A stretch of DNA of 64,000 nucleotides from Diplosphaera chodatii (lineage: Eukaryota > Chlorophyta > Trebouxiophyceae > Prasiolales > Stichococcaceae): contig JAALGY010000044.1 of NCBI GenBank assembly GCA_032358165.1, positions 310,001 through 374,000 of the forward strand. Reading direction: 5' to 3'. The notes beneath the pieces are model-generated. The model was not told the origin of the DNA. It worked only from the letters and a program-made list of their open reading frames with translations, and searched no databases. Positions 54,601-64,000 of this stretch are shown here, piece after piece (within the stretch, counting starts at the first letter, position 1; the number at the start of each line of letters is the position of its first letter). The position numbers were made by a program, and so were the translations under genes.

Positions 54601-57543
54601 GTCCTGCTGCATCTCACCATGTACAGTTTAAACACCTTGGGTGGTCCTCGTGCTGTGCCCGGGACATGTCTCTGCAGCACTGGCATGGACCACATGTCTC
54701 GACGAGCCTGAGTCGAGCTGCACTGTTGTTGACAGTCAGCTCACCTGCCGCGCAGGCCAGCGGCCAAGGATGCTGTGGACAAGGATGCAGCACTGCTGGG
54801 CATCCCGCCGCACGTCATGCCGCGGGGCGATGACAACTGGGCATCCCGCTTCTTAATCATTGAGATCGAGGAGGCGCCACTCCCAGAGCCGCAGCCACTG
54901 CGCGAGGACACCACGCACAGGCAGGCGCCCGCTGCGAGCTTGCAACTGCACCTCCTCAATCTGCGGGATCGCCAGAGACATTGGGCGCTTTGCATGGCTT
55001 GCACACTGCCATTCGGCTCAGGGCACACGCAACCGCCCTGTTGCAGAGCTGACACGAACCTTTTGTTTGGTCTCGCAGCGTGGTACTGGCAGATGGCGGC
55101 GCAAAGGGCTCAGCACTCGTCCCGGCGGTCATTCCCAAGGCCTTTGAGGGCCTGCAGCTGGGCCCGCTGCTGGGCAAGGGCTCCTACGGCCGCGTGTACC
55201 GCGGCGTCTACAAGGGTGAAGACATCGCTGTGAAGGTGCGGTTGCTGTGTGGCGTCCGCTGCCCGTCTTGCAGGCCGATGGGCCTCTGGGGTGTCAGGGT
55301 CGTGCAGAGGCCTGCATGTCAAGGAAGCTGTCAAGCTGTCCAGCGCATCGCAGCCTGCCTGGCGCTGGGGCTGAGGTTGACCACCTGGTGTTGACTCATC
55401 GCAGATCATGGACACGGACTCGGTCGAGATGGATGACAACGGCGAGCCGATGGAGGCGGTGCTGTCGAGCGGCAAGCACCACGCCAACCTGGTCGCCACC
55501 ATCGCCTGGTGAGGCCGCCCGCTTGGGGCAGTGCACACGGGGCGCTGGCATGCCTGCAGGGTCCAGCATGCCAGCAGCACCTGGCGGCGTGCCTGGTGTT
55601 GTGCACGCAGCTGCAGCACCAACAAAGTCCCCCAAAAAAGTTGAAACGGCGTCCCTGCAGGACGGTGACCAAGCCGCCGCTGCCGTACCCGGGGGAGGAC
55701 GCCGAGAAGGAGGCGGCGCGCATCTCGGCGCTGCCGGAGCACGAGTCGCAGACGTGGCTGCTGCTGGAGTACTGCGACAAGCCCTGCCTGCAGGTGGGTT
55801 TCAACAGCCCGGCATGAAGCCTGCTGTGACGTTGCTGCATATGGATCCACATTGCAGCCTGCACGGGTGCACGCCATCGCTGGGACGTGCAGTCTCGACT
55901 GATGCAGTAGTCCTGCAATGTCTCGAGACCAGCCCCTAGAGCCCCTTAAGACAGCAGGAAGACAGCACTGGTCGAATCCTCGGCTGACGCTGCACACTGT
56001 CTTGTCCTGCACACTGTCTTGTGACGGCCTGCTGACAGCCGTGTGACAGCTCCCCTAGACACTGCTGGGACTTGGTTGTGCTCTTGACATTCACCAGCAC
56101 TCCCATCCCAGAGCCCCATGTACAGGGTGTTGCACAGCGCCGTCAACCCTCCGAAAACTTCCATCCCCATGGCATGCAGGACGCCATGGACCGCGGCTTC
56201 TTCAAGCAGAAGGAGGAGTTGGGCTTCGGGGGCAGCAGGGAGCTGGTGCCGCGCATGACGACGGGCCCCGACATGACCGCCATCAGCTGGACCGCGTACG
56301 AGATCGCCTGCGGCATGGCGCACCTGCACTCCCGCAACGTCGTGCACGGCGGTGAGCTGGCAACATGCATCCTGTATGTGTGCCAATCCAGCCTTGCGGC
56401 ATACATGTGCAATAGTCATGCTCACAGCAGTGGAGCTGTGCGCTCCCGCCTGCCCCCACTGCCGCGGCAGCGGCACAAGGTGTAAAAGGCGCCTCACGGC
56501 GCTGCACGCTGTCCGATTTTGTGACTTGTAAGCGGGTAGTGGAATCTGCTGTATATGTAGTGTACATACGTGCGTGAGTACCTCACTCAAACCCTTCCGA
56601 CACGCAGATCTGAAGGGCGGCAACATCCTGCTGAAGACAGCCCAGACGCAGCGCGGGTACCAGGCCAAGATCGCGGACTTCGGCACTGCGCGCGCCCTGG
56701 GGCCGCAGCAGCGCGTGCAGTCCGAGAAGTACGGCACCGTCACCCACTGTCCGCCCGAGCTGCTGTGCGAGGGCACCTTCAGCAAGGTGGGGCGGCACCT
56801 GCCTCTCCCCTCACGCCTGATCACGTGCGCAGGCAAAGCCAGCGCTGCGCAGCACATACCCCGAGTGCTGGCTGAGCGCCCTTTGGCTGGGCACATGCCT
56901 TCCAGAACGATCTGGCCAGCATCACAGCTTGAGCAAAGGTTGCTGGGCGTCAGGCTGAGATTTGAACTTGCTGCGCCTACAGGCGGTGGACATCTGGGCA
57001 TTTGGTGTGCTGCTGTGGGAGCTGTACCATGGAGCCCGCGCCTGGGCCGGGCTGTCGCAGCCGCAGGTGGAACTCTCATGCTGTGGCCGGCGACCACCTG
57101 TTCGTCGACATGCGCAGCTTGCCGTGAGCTGCAGGCAGATGCAGCAAGCGCCTGTGACACCTGCAGCCACGCCCATGACTTGAAGCATCCCGTTTGCACG
57201 CCGCAGGTCATGCATGCGATCGGCATCGCGGGCACGCGGCTGAGCTTCGACCGCGAGAAGTCGCAGCTGTCGCACGCGGCATACCTGGAGCTCGCCGAGG
57301 CGTGCATGTCGAACGACCCCAGCGACCGGCCGCCGTTCCACACCATGCACATCGTGAGTGCCGCTCCGCTGGATCCAGGCAGAGTGCCGTCTTAGTAGCG
57401 TCGTGCCCTCGGATGTGTGAGTGACTGAGACCAGCTGGATGCGCTGTTCTCTGCTGTGTACGGCCTTGGGCTGTGAGGCTGATCATGATGCGGCGCATGT
57501 GCTCTGATCGCAGGTGCTGAAAGCACTAGCGGAGGCACGGTAG
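51698..57543 (+). CDS. Membrane-anchored GAF-PAS-protein kinase, copy 2
   Basis: Eighteen exons in phase encode 825 aa: 51698-51799, 51941-52240, 52483-52636, 52772-52858, 53026-53188, 53411-53528, 53769-53970, 54245-54312, 54486-54598, 54756-54920, 55079-55235, 55405-55508, 55661-55793, 56180-56351, 56608-56786, 56983-57066, 57207-57353, 57514-57543. The start MGACGSKP predicts myristoylation plus palmitoylation. A disordered region is followed by a GAF domain (about 186-308, VVEDLPTDARY), a PAS-like domain (LLLVEVSSPGSWEVLYAS) and a TKL-type kinase with GKGSYGRVYRG, IAVK, HGDLKGGN, ADFGTAR and PPELL. As in copy 1 the catalytic loop is HGD, so the kinase is non-RD. Intron 10 (54921-55078) has a GC donor; no usable GT exists in that interval, and the resulting exon is 165 nt, the same as in copy 1. 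The C-terminal tail is shorter than in copy 1. Confidence 0.9.
53924..54091 (+). repeat. Degenerate duplication of an exon end in kinase 2
   Basis: GTCGTGGGAGGTGCTGTACG at 53924 (end of exon 7, coding SWEVLYA) recurs at 54032 inside intron 7. Diverged similarity continues past the splice donor (GCAGCTCGCGGGTGGG versus GCAGCTCACGGGTGG, then GGCAAGAGAC versus AGCAAGAGAC). The intron thus carries a decayed copy of the exon's 3' end plus donor. Confidence 0.85.
55991..56022 (+). repeat. 15-base direct repeat in kinase 2 intron
   Basis: TGCACACTGTCTTGT occurs at 55991-56005 and 56008-56022, two bases apart, in the intron before exon 14. Confidence 0.85.
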
Positions 57544-58257
57544 CAGACTGTTCTGACAGGGACTGTGTGCTTGCGACACAGTGTTGCCATGCTGTGCAGA
57601 CGTGCTGACCGCTGGTGGCATCTGCACAGTGGCCAGCGGTGCGACGTCTCTCTTAGATCCCTGTTCTTCGTCAACATTTTTGCAGTTCGGCTGTGGGGTG
57701 TGGTTTTCAGATGCCTACCGGCTGATGGTGGCGCCGAAGTCATGTGGTTTCGTGCTGGCAGATACACACACCTATATTCAGGCTAGTGCATACTTAGAGC
57801 TGCCTCGTTGTGCACGCTGATGACGCCTGCGTCACTGCGTGCGCACTCCTTCTCAAGTCGATTGCAAGCTTGATCCAATCCAGACAGATCAGGCTGCAGG
57901 TCTGCGTGCACCTGTATGCTACCCCGGTGCACTGTCCAGCTATGCAGCCAAGATATCACATGCGATAAGTAGAAGAAACCCCTTGGTAATTATGGTTGAG
58001 CCAGGCTAGGACACTGGATCGGTGTGTACCAGCAACTTCCCGATCAAACTGCACTTGCATGCCGTGTCGCAAACCTTGATTGCAGTCTTGTAGATGATCT
58101 CTGGCGACCGCAGTATAGTTTGCTTGTCACTAAGCTCAACAAGCAGCGTTTCGACGGGGTGACAGCGACGCAGCTTGCCTGATCGTGCTTGCATGCACCA
58201 GCACATCAGCCATTGTACCGTGATCTGAGCCAGCCCTGCTCACCGAGAAGACAGCAG
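57544..58257. other. Intergenic region, kinase 2 to RRP43
   Basis: These 714 bases lie between two plus-strand genes. I see no exon, repeat or RNA gene; they should hold a 3' UTR and the RRP43 promoter. Confidence 0.6.
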
Positions 58258-60025
58258 ATGGGGGACGCAGCCATCTCGACGGATCTGCAGAGCGAAGCCT
58301 TCAGGCGGCTGTACCCGGAGGAGTTCTATGCAAAGTTTATTGCCGAAGGGGTGCGCCCTGACGGCAGGCCGCTGGGGCGGCCGCGGCCCGTCAGCATTGG
58401 CCTGGGCTCAATCGGCACAGCGGATGCGTCCGCGCACGTGAAGGTGCGGGTATGCACGTGGCTTCAGGCAGTGCAGGGGCGGTGCCGCCGCTGCTCATGC
58501 GGCGCCCACATGCATGACTTGACGGGCCATCGGCCTCGTCATGTCATCCTGCGGCACTGTTCTCATTCCTGGCATCGAGGGCCCTTCGTGCGGAACATGA
58601 ATGTTTTCCTGGGCGCAGATCGGGAATGTGACGGCACTGGCGGCGATCAAGGTGGAGACGATGCAGCCGACGGATGCAGCGCCGGATGCCGGGCAGGTGA
58701 CCTGCCAGGCCGCCTGACGCAGAGGTCACTGCCCTGCCACGGCGGCTCAAGGACCATTGTGTGCATCCATAAACAGCGCTGAACTGTGCGGTGTGTGTGG
58801 GCAGGTGTTGACCACCGTGGAGCTCGCGCCGTTGTGCTCACCGCACACACGCCCGGGGCGCCCGTCGCCCGTCGCTCAGGTTGCAATGTGGCGCCAGCCG
58901 TGTTGCGTGCATAATTGCAATGCCTGGCACGTCGCAGTGCCTGGCCTCACAGCTGCACGGTGATGACAGCGCTCGCGGTGCCCTGCGAGCCGAGCCTGCA
59001 ACCTGCCAGTTGTGCTCGGCGTGCGACAGGTGCTGAGCGAGCAGGTCGGCAGCATCGTGGCGCGGCTGGTGGACGCCAAGCAGCTGTGCATTGCGGCGGG
59101 CAGGGCCGCGTGGCTGGCGTACCTGGACATCTACATCCTCGACGCAGGTGGGCTGCTGCTGAGACCTCCCAAGCAACCACGAGTTTGGAACACGACACCG
59201 CAACCAGCGCATCGACTCTGCCGCTGATCCGGTGCTCACGCCTCGGGTGCTGAACCACAGTGCACACGGGTTGAGGGTGCATGCGCCTGCAGATGGGTCG
59301 ATCCTGGATGCTGCGCTGCTGGCGGCGGTCGCGGCGCTGCGCAGCCTGCAGCTGCCGGCGGTGGCGGTCAACGATGAGGGCGCCGTTGTGCCATCGTCAG
59401 AGGCGGGGGCGGCCGCAGATGCGCCGCCAGACAGCCTGTGAGTAATGGCGCCCTGCACTTGGTCTGCGCAACGCTTGGGAGCGTTCCTACCTCGTCGGTC
59501 CATGCTGCCAGCATCTGCAGGCGTGGGTGCCATGCTGAGTGCAGCTGGTTTGCCTGTAGCAGCCTCAGCCTGGCGTGCATGCCGGTCAGCCTGACGTGCG
59601 GTTTCCACGGGGCGTCACTCATCGTGGACCCGTCAGCCGCTGAGGAGCCGCTGCTCAGCTCCACGGTTGCAGTCGTCCTGGACGAGGCTGGAGACCTTCT
59701 AGGTGCACAGGCATACTCAAGTCGCACTGTGCATCCTTTTGTCAGACGGTTGCCGTCTGCTGGCAGGAGAGGAGACAGGCTATGCCCACTCTGCAAGTTC
59801 AGGATGGCAACCCTTGTCCTTTGCAGTGATGTGTCAGCTGCATGTGCAGGGCTGCAGAAGCTCGGCGGGCAGCCGCTGAGCAGCACAGCGCAGCTGCAGG
59901 ACTGCATAGCACATGCGCGCCTGCGGCACAAGGAGGTGTCCCACATACTGCAGCAACAGCTAGGGGCCGCGGCAGGAGCAGCTGCAGGGACATCAGCAGA
60001 TGACATGGTCCCCGATGCGAGCTGA
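58258..60025 (+). CDS. RRP43: Exosome complex subunit RRP43 (RNase PH-like)
   Basis: Seven exons encode 305 aa: 58258-58443, 58619-58696, 58805-58879, 59030-59147, 59293-59437, 59563-59702, 59850-60025. The N-terminus (AFRRLYPEEFYAKFIAEGVR, then RPDGRPLGRPRP) is the classic opening of RRP43/EXOSC8. GNVTALAAIKVET, LCIAAGRAAWLAYLDIYILD and a second half containing MPVSLTCGF complete the RNase PH fold. The subunit is part of the catalytically inert six-member ring of the nuclear and cytoplasmic RNA exosome. Phosphorolytic active-site residues are not expected and are not seen. It converges on RAD23 with a short spacer. Confidence 0.9.
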
Positions 60026-60284
60026 GCGACCGCCAAGTTGATGAGGCTGCTGTGTCTGGCCTTGGTATCGGTGGCACGGTGTTGGCAAACAGATGGTCGT
60101 TGCACCAGACGCTTGACCACACAAGGCAAGCATGCTTGCTACCAGCCTTCGGCTGCCAGGTTCAGGCTAGCATCAACGACAGAGTGCTCCACACATGCAC
60201 TCAGGGTCCCTTGTTCAGCCCTCCGCTGCCTAGAACGGCTGATAAGAGGAATGCTCAGCAGCGCTTCAGGACGAGCGACTGTCT
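60026..60284. other. Short convergent spacer, RRP43 and RAD23
   Basis: Only 259 bases separate the two stop codons. I see nothing but presumed 3' UTR. Confidence 0.6.
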
Positions 60285-61274
60285 TCACATGTCGTCGTTC
60301 ATGTTCTCCAGCAGGAAGTTGGCTGCCGCCTCCTCATTGCGGTCGCATGCGATGAAGGCCTCGATGCACGCCGCGCGCTCGAAGCCCATGCCCTGCAGCC
60401 GCGAGATTGCCGCCGCCTCCTCCTCAGTGACCGCGATCTCTGCAGGCAACCATGTGGTTGGCTTGCAGACGCATGGACCCCACGGAAACAACCACGTTTA
60501 TTTTGATGCTTGGTTGAGACTTCAAAGCTGTAGGGCTGCAGCACGGTCCTGCTCCACAGACGTGGACGGAGCCACACGATGGCTGCCGCCGCCAACATCG
60601 CCAAACGGAGTCATGCCAACTCAGCGGGTGTCGACTTTCTCAAAAGCGCTCAGGGGGCGGAACCAGGCGCACGGTGGCCGCCGCCGCCGCCGCCGCCCCC
60701 CAGCTCGCCCAGGTCCATGCCCTCCTCCCCCAGGCCGCCCATGCCCAGGGCGGCCAGCGCCTCGGGGTCCACCTCCCCGCCGCCGCCCGCCCCCGGCTCG
60801 TTGATCATGCCCAGGAACTCCTCCTGCGGGGGGGCACCAGGCAGGCGCCTTAGAGAACCCATTTTGTCCGCTGTGAATCCGCTGTGAAGAGGACAACTGA
60901 TGACGCGGCCGCCTGGCTGGCTTCGTGTGTGTACACGCCTGACTGGTAGCCCTGAGCCAGCTGCCCATCAACTTTGTTCGGCTTGTGGTGGTCACCTGGT
61001 TGGCGTTGATGAGCGCCAGCAGCTGCGGGTTCTGCTTGCCCAGCTCGTTCAGCATCGGCTGCAGGATGTGCGGGTTCTGCTGCACCACGTGCCGCAGCGC
61101 CTGCAGCCGGCAACGTCAGGATGGACACCCAGCATGCTCGAGGGGATGGCTTTGGGGACAGAGCGCAGGTGCATCGTCTACTGGCACGTATAGTGGACAG
61201 TGCTGTGTAGCCGTTCCTGGCACCTGAAACTGCTGGTTGTGCCGCAGGAACGCCAGCTGGCCGCCGGCTTGCGA

Positions 61275-61307
<33 letters not shown>

Positions 61308-63499
61308 TCCGAAGCTTGGCATGCCCTGTGTTGAAGACGCGCGCTCCTTAGGCGCCTGCTCCATGAGACGCTGCCCAGGACGGCAGCGGCAGCACCGCTG
61401 AGACGCAGGCAGCGCCCCTTGCCACGTTCATGCAGCAGCACTGCTGCAGGGAGGGAGGAGGAGACTCACACAGAGACACACACAGCCTCACCTGCGGGAA
61501 CATGTCCAGCGGCTGCGCGTTGGGGCCGCTGGCGGGCGCCTCGCTCGTCGCCGGCTGCGCGCCGCCGGCGCCGGCGGCCTGCCCCTGCCCGCCGCTGCCC
61601 TGGCTCTGGCCTGCGCCACCTGCGCAGATGGCGGCACCCGGGAGGCGTCAGCAGGCAGGCGCAGGCCCCGGCGGCCGCTGACCGCCTGCGAGCCTTGTAC
61701 AGCATGAGAGGCAAGAACATACATCGCCAGCTGAACGCCGGTCATTGCCTCCAATCAGGGTAATGGGTCAAGCTGCCCTCGTTGACACCGCAGGGTGATG
61801 TTGATATCCAACTTAAGGGATACTCAGTGGGGTGCCGGGCCACGCACCGGCGGCGCCGGCCGGGCCGGAGGGCGACGGCGCGGCGGCGACGGCGGGCGGC
61901 GGCTCCGCGGACTCGGGGATGCCGGTCATGAGGTACTCCACCGCGCGGTCCGGGTTGTTGAACGCCGCCCGCATCGCCCGCTGCACCTGCTCCCGCTCGA
62001 AGCCCATCTCCACCATCTGCGTTGGTGGGGAAGGCTGACCAGTGAGGCACCCGGATGCTGCCAGCTGCGTCACACTCGCTCGTGCTTGGTGCCCTCATGC
62101 CCTCACCAAGCCTCGGGTGAGTCTACACTTATTTGCGTGAATGCTGTGTGAGACATGCAGGTCAGTCAGCAGCCGTCCTCCTCAGACTCTGAGCCCGCGC
62201 TTGGCACTATATGTGCGGTGTGCAAGGGTTTGCAGAGTAGGAGGAGTCAGGCGGGGTGCAGTCTGCTGATAGTGGCAGTGACTCGCAGACCTGCGAGAGG
62301 GCAAGTGGCAGCGCACTGGGCCGCACCTGGTCGACCTGCGCGGTGAGCGCGGCGCCGGTGGACAGGCTGGAGGCGGCGGTTGTGAACGGGTCGCCCTGGC
62401 CCGCTGCAGGGGCGGCGGCGGCCGCCGCGGGCTCGCCCGCCGCCGGCGCCGGCGTCGCGGCGGCAGCGGGCGTCGCCTCCGCAGGAGCGCTGCGCAGGTG
62501 GCAAGGCGACATGACATCCTGTCGAGGTGTCAGCTGCCCTGTCGAGGTGCCAGCTGCTCGAGCCTGGGCTGAGTGCAAAGGTGCTGCAGGGTGCATTGCA
62601 TGCTCATGGCCCTGGCGTCCAAGCTTTCATCTGTTCACGGCCACGCACCTGGCGGCCGCTGCAGCAGGCGCGGAGGATGGTGCACTTGTGGCAGGTGCGG
62701 CTGCAGGTGCCTGCGATGCACCACGCACGCGTCATGACTAGAAGCCCCCCACGAAGAGTGATATCGAAATGCGTTAGACTGGTCATAGCTTGGTGCGAAG
62801 AGCATGTGTCCAGTCACAGCGGATTCCACCTCGGAGGCCTGGGGCGCAGGCGCTGCAGGTGCGGGCGCCGGCGCGGCTGCGGGCTTTGCAGGCGTCTTTG
62901 GCTGCATTCACACGCCATTTGGATGACCATGATGTGATAACAACGTCCTTTGCTTGGCAGGGCACAGCTGCTGCTGCGAAGCACCACAGCGCCATCCCGC
63001 ACCTTGGTCACCATGACGACCATGAAGCCGTTCTCCGACACCTTGTTGTCCTCCAGCGTCGTGTCATCCTTCAGAACCTGCCACAACCCGGGAGCTTATC
63101 AGAAGCCTCTCTGTGGCTTGCAGTTCGCTGGCATCACAAACATGTGCGGCAACATATATGCATGCCGGATGCGGTGGGGGCCGCTCACCTTGCCCTGGAA
63201 GATGATCACTTGGCCGTTGGCAGGATACCCGCTGCCCTGCGACTTCTCAATCTCCGCCTTGACATCCGAGACCTGGTGCAACACAAACCATGTCAAGTGC
63301 TGACAGCAGTACACATGAAGCAGCACACGTCTGCTTGCATACTTGACGTGCCGAGGCATTCGGCACCCTCATGATTGTATCTCCAAACCAAAGGTGCCAG
63401 CGTTGATGCTCCTGAATAACAACTGAGCACCTTGGTGGACGCATCAAGGTCCAGTTGGAAGTTGCCACCCTGCACGGTCTTGCACGTGACCTTCACCAT
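60285..63499 (-). CDS. RAD23: RAD23 ubiquitin receptor
   Basis: Twelve exons on the minus strand encode 448 aa: 63431-63499, 63189-63272, 63003-63077, 62818-62901, 62649-62710, 62327-62489, 61848-62016, 61492-61619, 61224-61325, 60996-61100, 60673-60823, 60285-60439. Domain order is complete: ubiquitin-like domain ([30 protein letters not shown]), a Pro/Ala-rich linker, UBA1 ([27 protein letters not shown]), a linker, the XPC-binding STI1 domain ([22 protein letters not shown]), and UBA2 ([30 protein letters not shown]). RAD23 shuttles ubiquitylated proteins to the proteasome and stabilises XPC/RAD4 in nucleotide-excision repair. Two polyglycine runs (GGC codons near 60690 and 61290) are longer than usual. 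It is divergent from adenosine kinase. Confidence 0.95.
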
Positions 63500-63763
63500 G
63501 CTGCGCACGAGGAAGTAGCTTCTACCTATCAACCAGACCGGCTCCCACCAGACGAAGTGACGTCTGCGTGCACTGGGCACTTGCAAGGGGACGCCCTGCA
63601 ACTTCTTGGCACCTTGCTTCCCTCAGGGGTTTCAGTCCAGGGCGGCATGCAGCACTATTGTCGACTTGTCGAGTTGCACGCTGCGCTGAAAGGTGATCAA
63701 CGCCTCCTCGACACAAGCATTGCAAAAGTGATAGTAAAGCCGCTGACTGAGCACATCACAGAC
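63500..63763. promoter_or_regulatory. Bidirectional promoter of RAD23 and adenosine kinase
   Basis: Only 264 bases separate the two start codons, so the genes must share a promoter region. I recognise no specific motif. Confidence 0.5.
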
Positions 63764-64000
63764 ATGGCTAGCCTCGACGGCGCACTCGTGGGCCTCGGAA
63801 ACCCGCTGCTGGACATTTCAGCCGTCGTTGATCAGGCGTTTCTGGACAAATATGACGTGCGCCGTGCACTGAACCCGCGGACGGCGATGTGAGGTGCCTA
63901 AGCTGCCTGCAACAATCATGTAGAAACTGCGACCTGACGATTCTGGTCGTTGTCTGCCTGCAGTTAAAGCTGGCCAACCAGATCCTGGCAGAGGACAAGC
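63764..64000 (+). CDS. ADK: Adenosine kinase, 5' part
   Basis: Exon 1 is 63764-63856 and exon 2 begins at 63964, continuing past the window edge; the intron is GT-AG and phase 0. The protein starts MASLDGALVGLGNPLLDIS, then VVDQAFLDKYD and LKLANQILAEDK. This is the conserved opening of PfkB-family adenosine kinases, with the substrate-site Asp in NPLLD. The enzyme phosphorylates adenosine to AMP and keeps the SAM methylation cycle running. The rest of the gene lies outside the window. Confidence 0.93.

Noticed and set aside
55946..57352. 468-codon open frame on the minus strand opposite kinase 2
   Set aside because: It runs antisense through four kinase exons and their introns, has no family motifs, and reflects the scarcity of stop codons opposite G+C-rich coding sequence.
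59368..60129. 253-codon minus-strand open frame opposite RRP43
   Set aside because: It overlaps RRP43 exons 5-7 in antisense and shows no family motif.
1..64000. CRISPR array, insertion sequence, phage or defence island
   Set aside because: The sequence is intron-rich eukaryotic DNA, and no regular spaced repeats, transposase or terminal inverted repeats were seen.

Overview
This window is nuclear DNA of a eukaryote, almost certainly a chlorophyte green alga and most likely a trebouxiophyte. The evidence is G+C-rich coding sequence split into many short exons by GT-AG introns of about 100-350 bases, mostly ending in tgcag. The gene families also fit: plastid-type POLLUX-like channels, a SOUL protein, CNX2 and GAF/PAS kinases. 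Telomere-like TTTAGGG motifs lie in several introns. I rebuilt 19 genes by matching exon phases. Every complete model adds up to a multiple of three, with about 169 introns in total; 5 of these use a GC donor. I saw no tRNA, rRNA, CRISPR array, transposon or prokaryotic operon.

Layout. 0-0.7 kb: 3' end of HYPK. 1.5-6.5 kb: GAF-PAS-protein kinase copy 1. 7.3-10.3 kb: EamA transporter. 10.6-11.5 kb (minus): small DUF427 protein. 12.5-18.0 kb: EGT1, a fused methyltransferase and sulfoxide synthase for ergothioneine. 18.5-21.1 kb (minus): NmrA-like protein. 21.6-24.3 kb: CNX2/MoaA. 24.7-26.1 kb (minus): VOC/glyoxalase-like protein. 27.0-29.0 kb (minus): coiled-coil protein. 29.5-32.1 kb: F-box/LRR-like protein. 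32.6-38.6 kb (minus) and 39.1-45.4 kb (plus): a head-to-head pair of CASTOR/POLLUX-like plastid channels. 45.9-47.8 kb: SOUL heme-binding protein. 48.9-49.9 kb: intronless GT32 glycosyltransferase. 50.4-51.2 kb (minus): intronless gamma-glutamylcyclotransferase-like protein. 51.7-57.5 kb: GAF-PAS-kinase copy 2. 58.3-60.0 kb: RRP43. 60.3-63.5 kb (minus): RAD23. 63.8 kb to the end: adenosine kinase, cut by the window edge.

How the genes relate. Most are unrelated housekeeping genes: co-translational acetylation, RNA decay, DNA repair/proteasome shuttling, molybdenum cofactor and purine salvage. Two duplications stand out. The channel pair is an inverted duplication whose core exons have identical lengths and phases but whose pore-region residues differ. 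The two kinases lie in the same orientation about 45 kb apart; they share most exon lengths but differ by one intron and swap GT and GC donors at two matching introns. EGT1 suggests that this alga makes ergothioneine.
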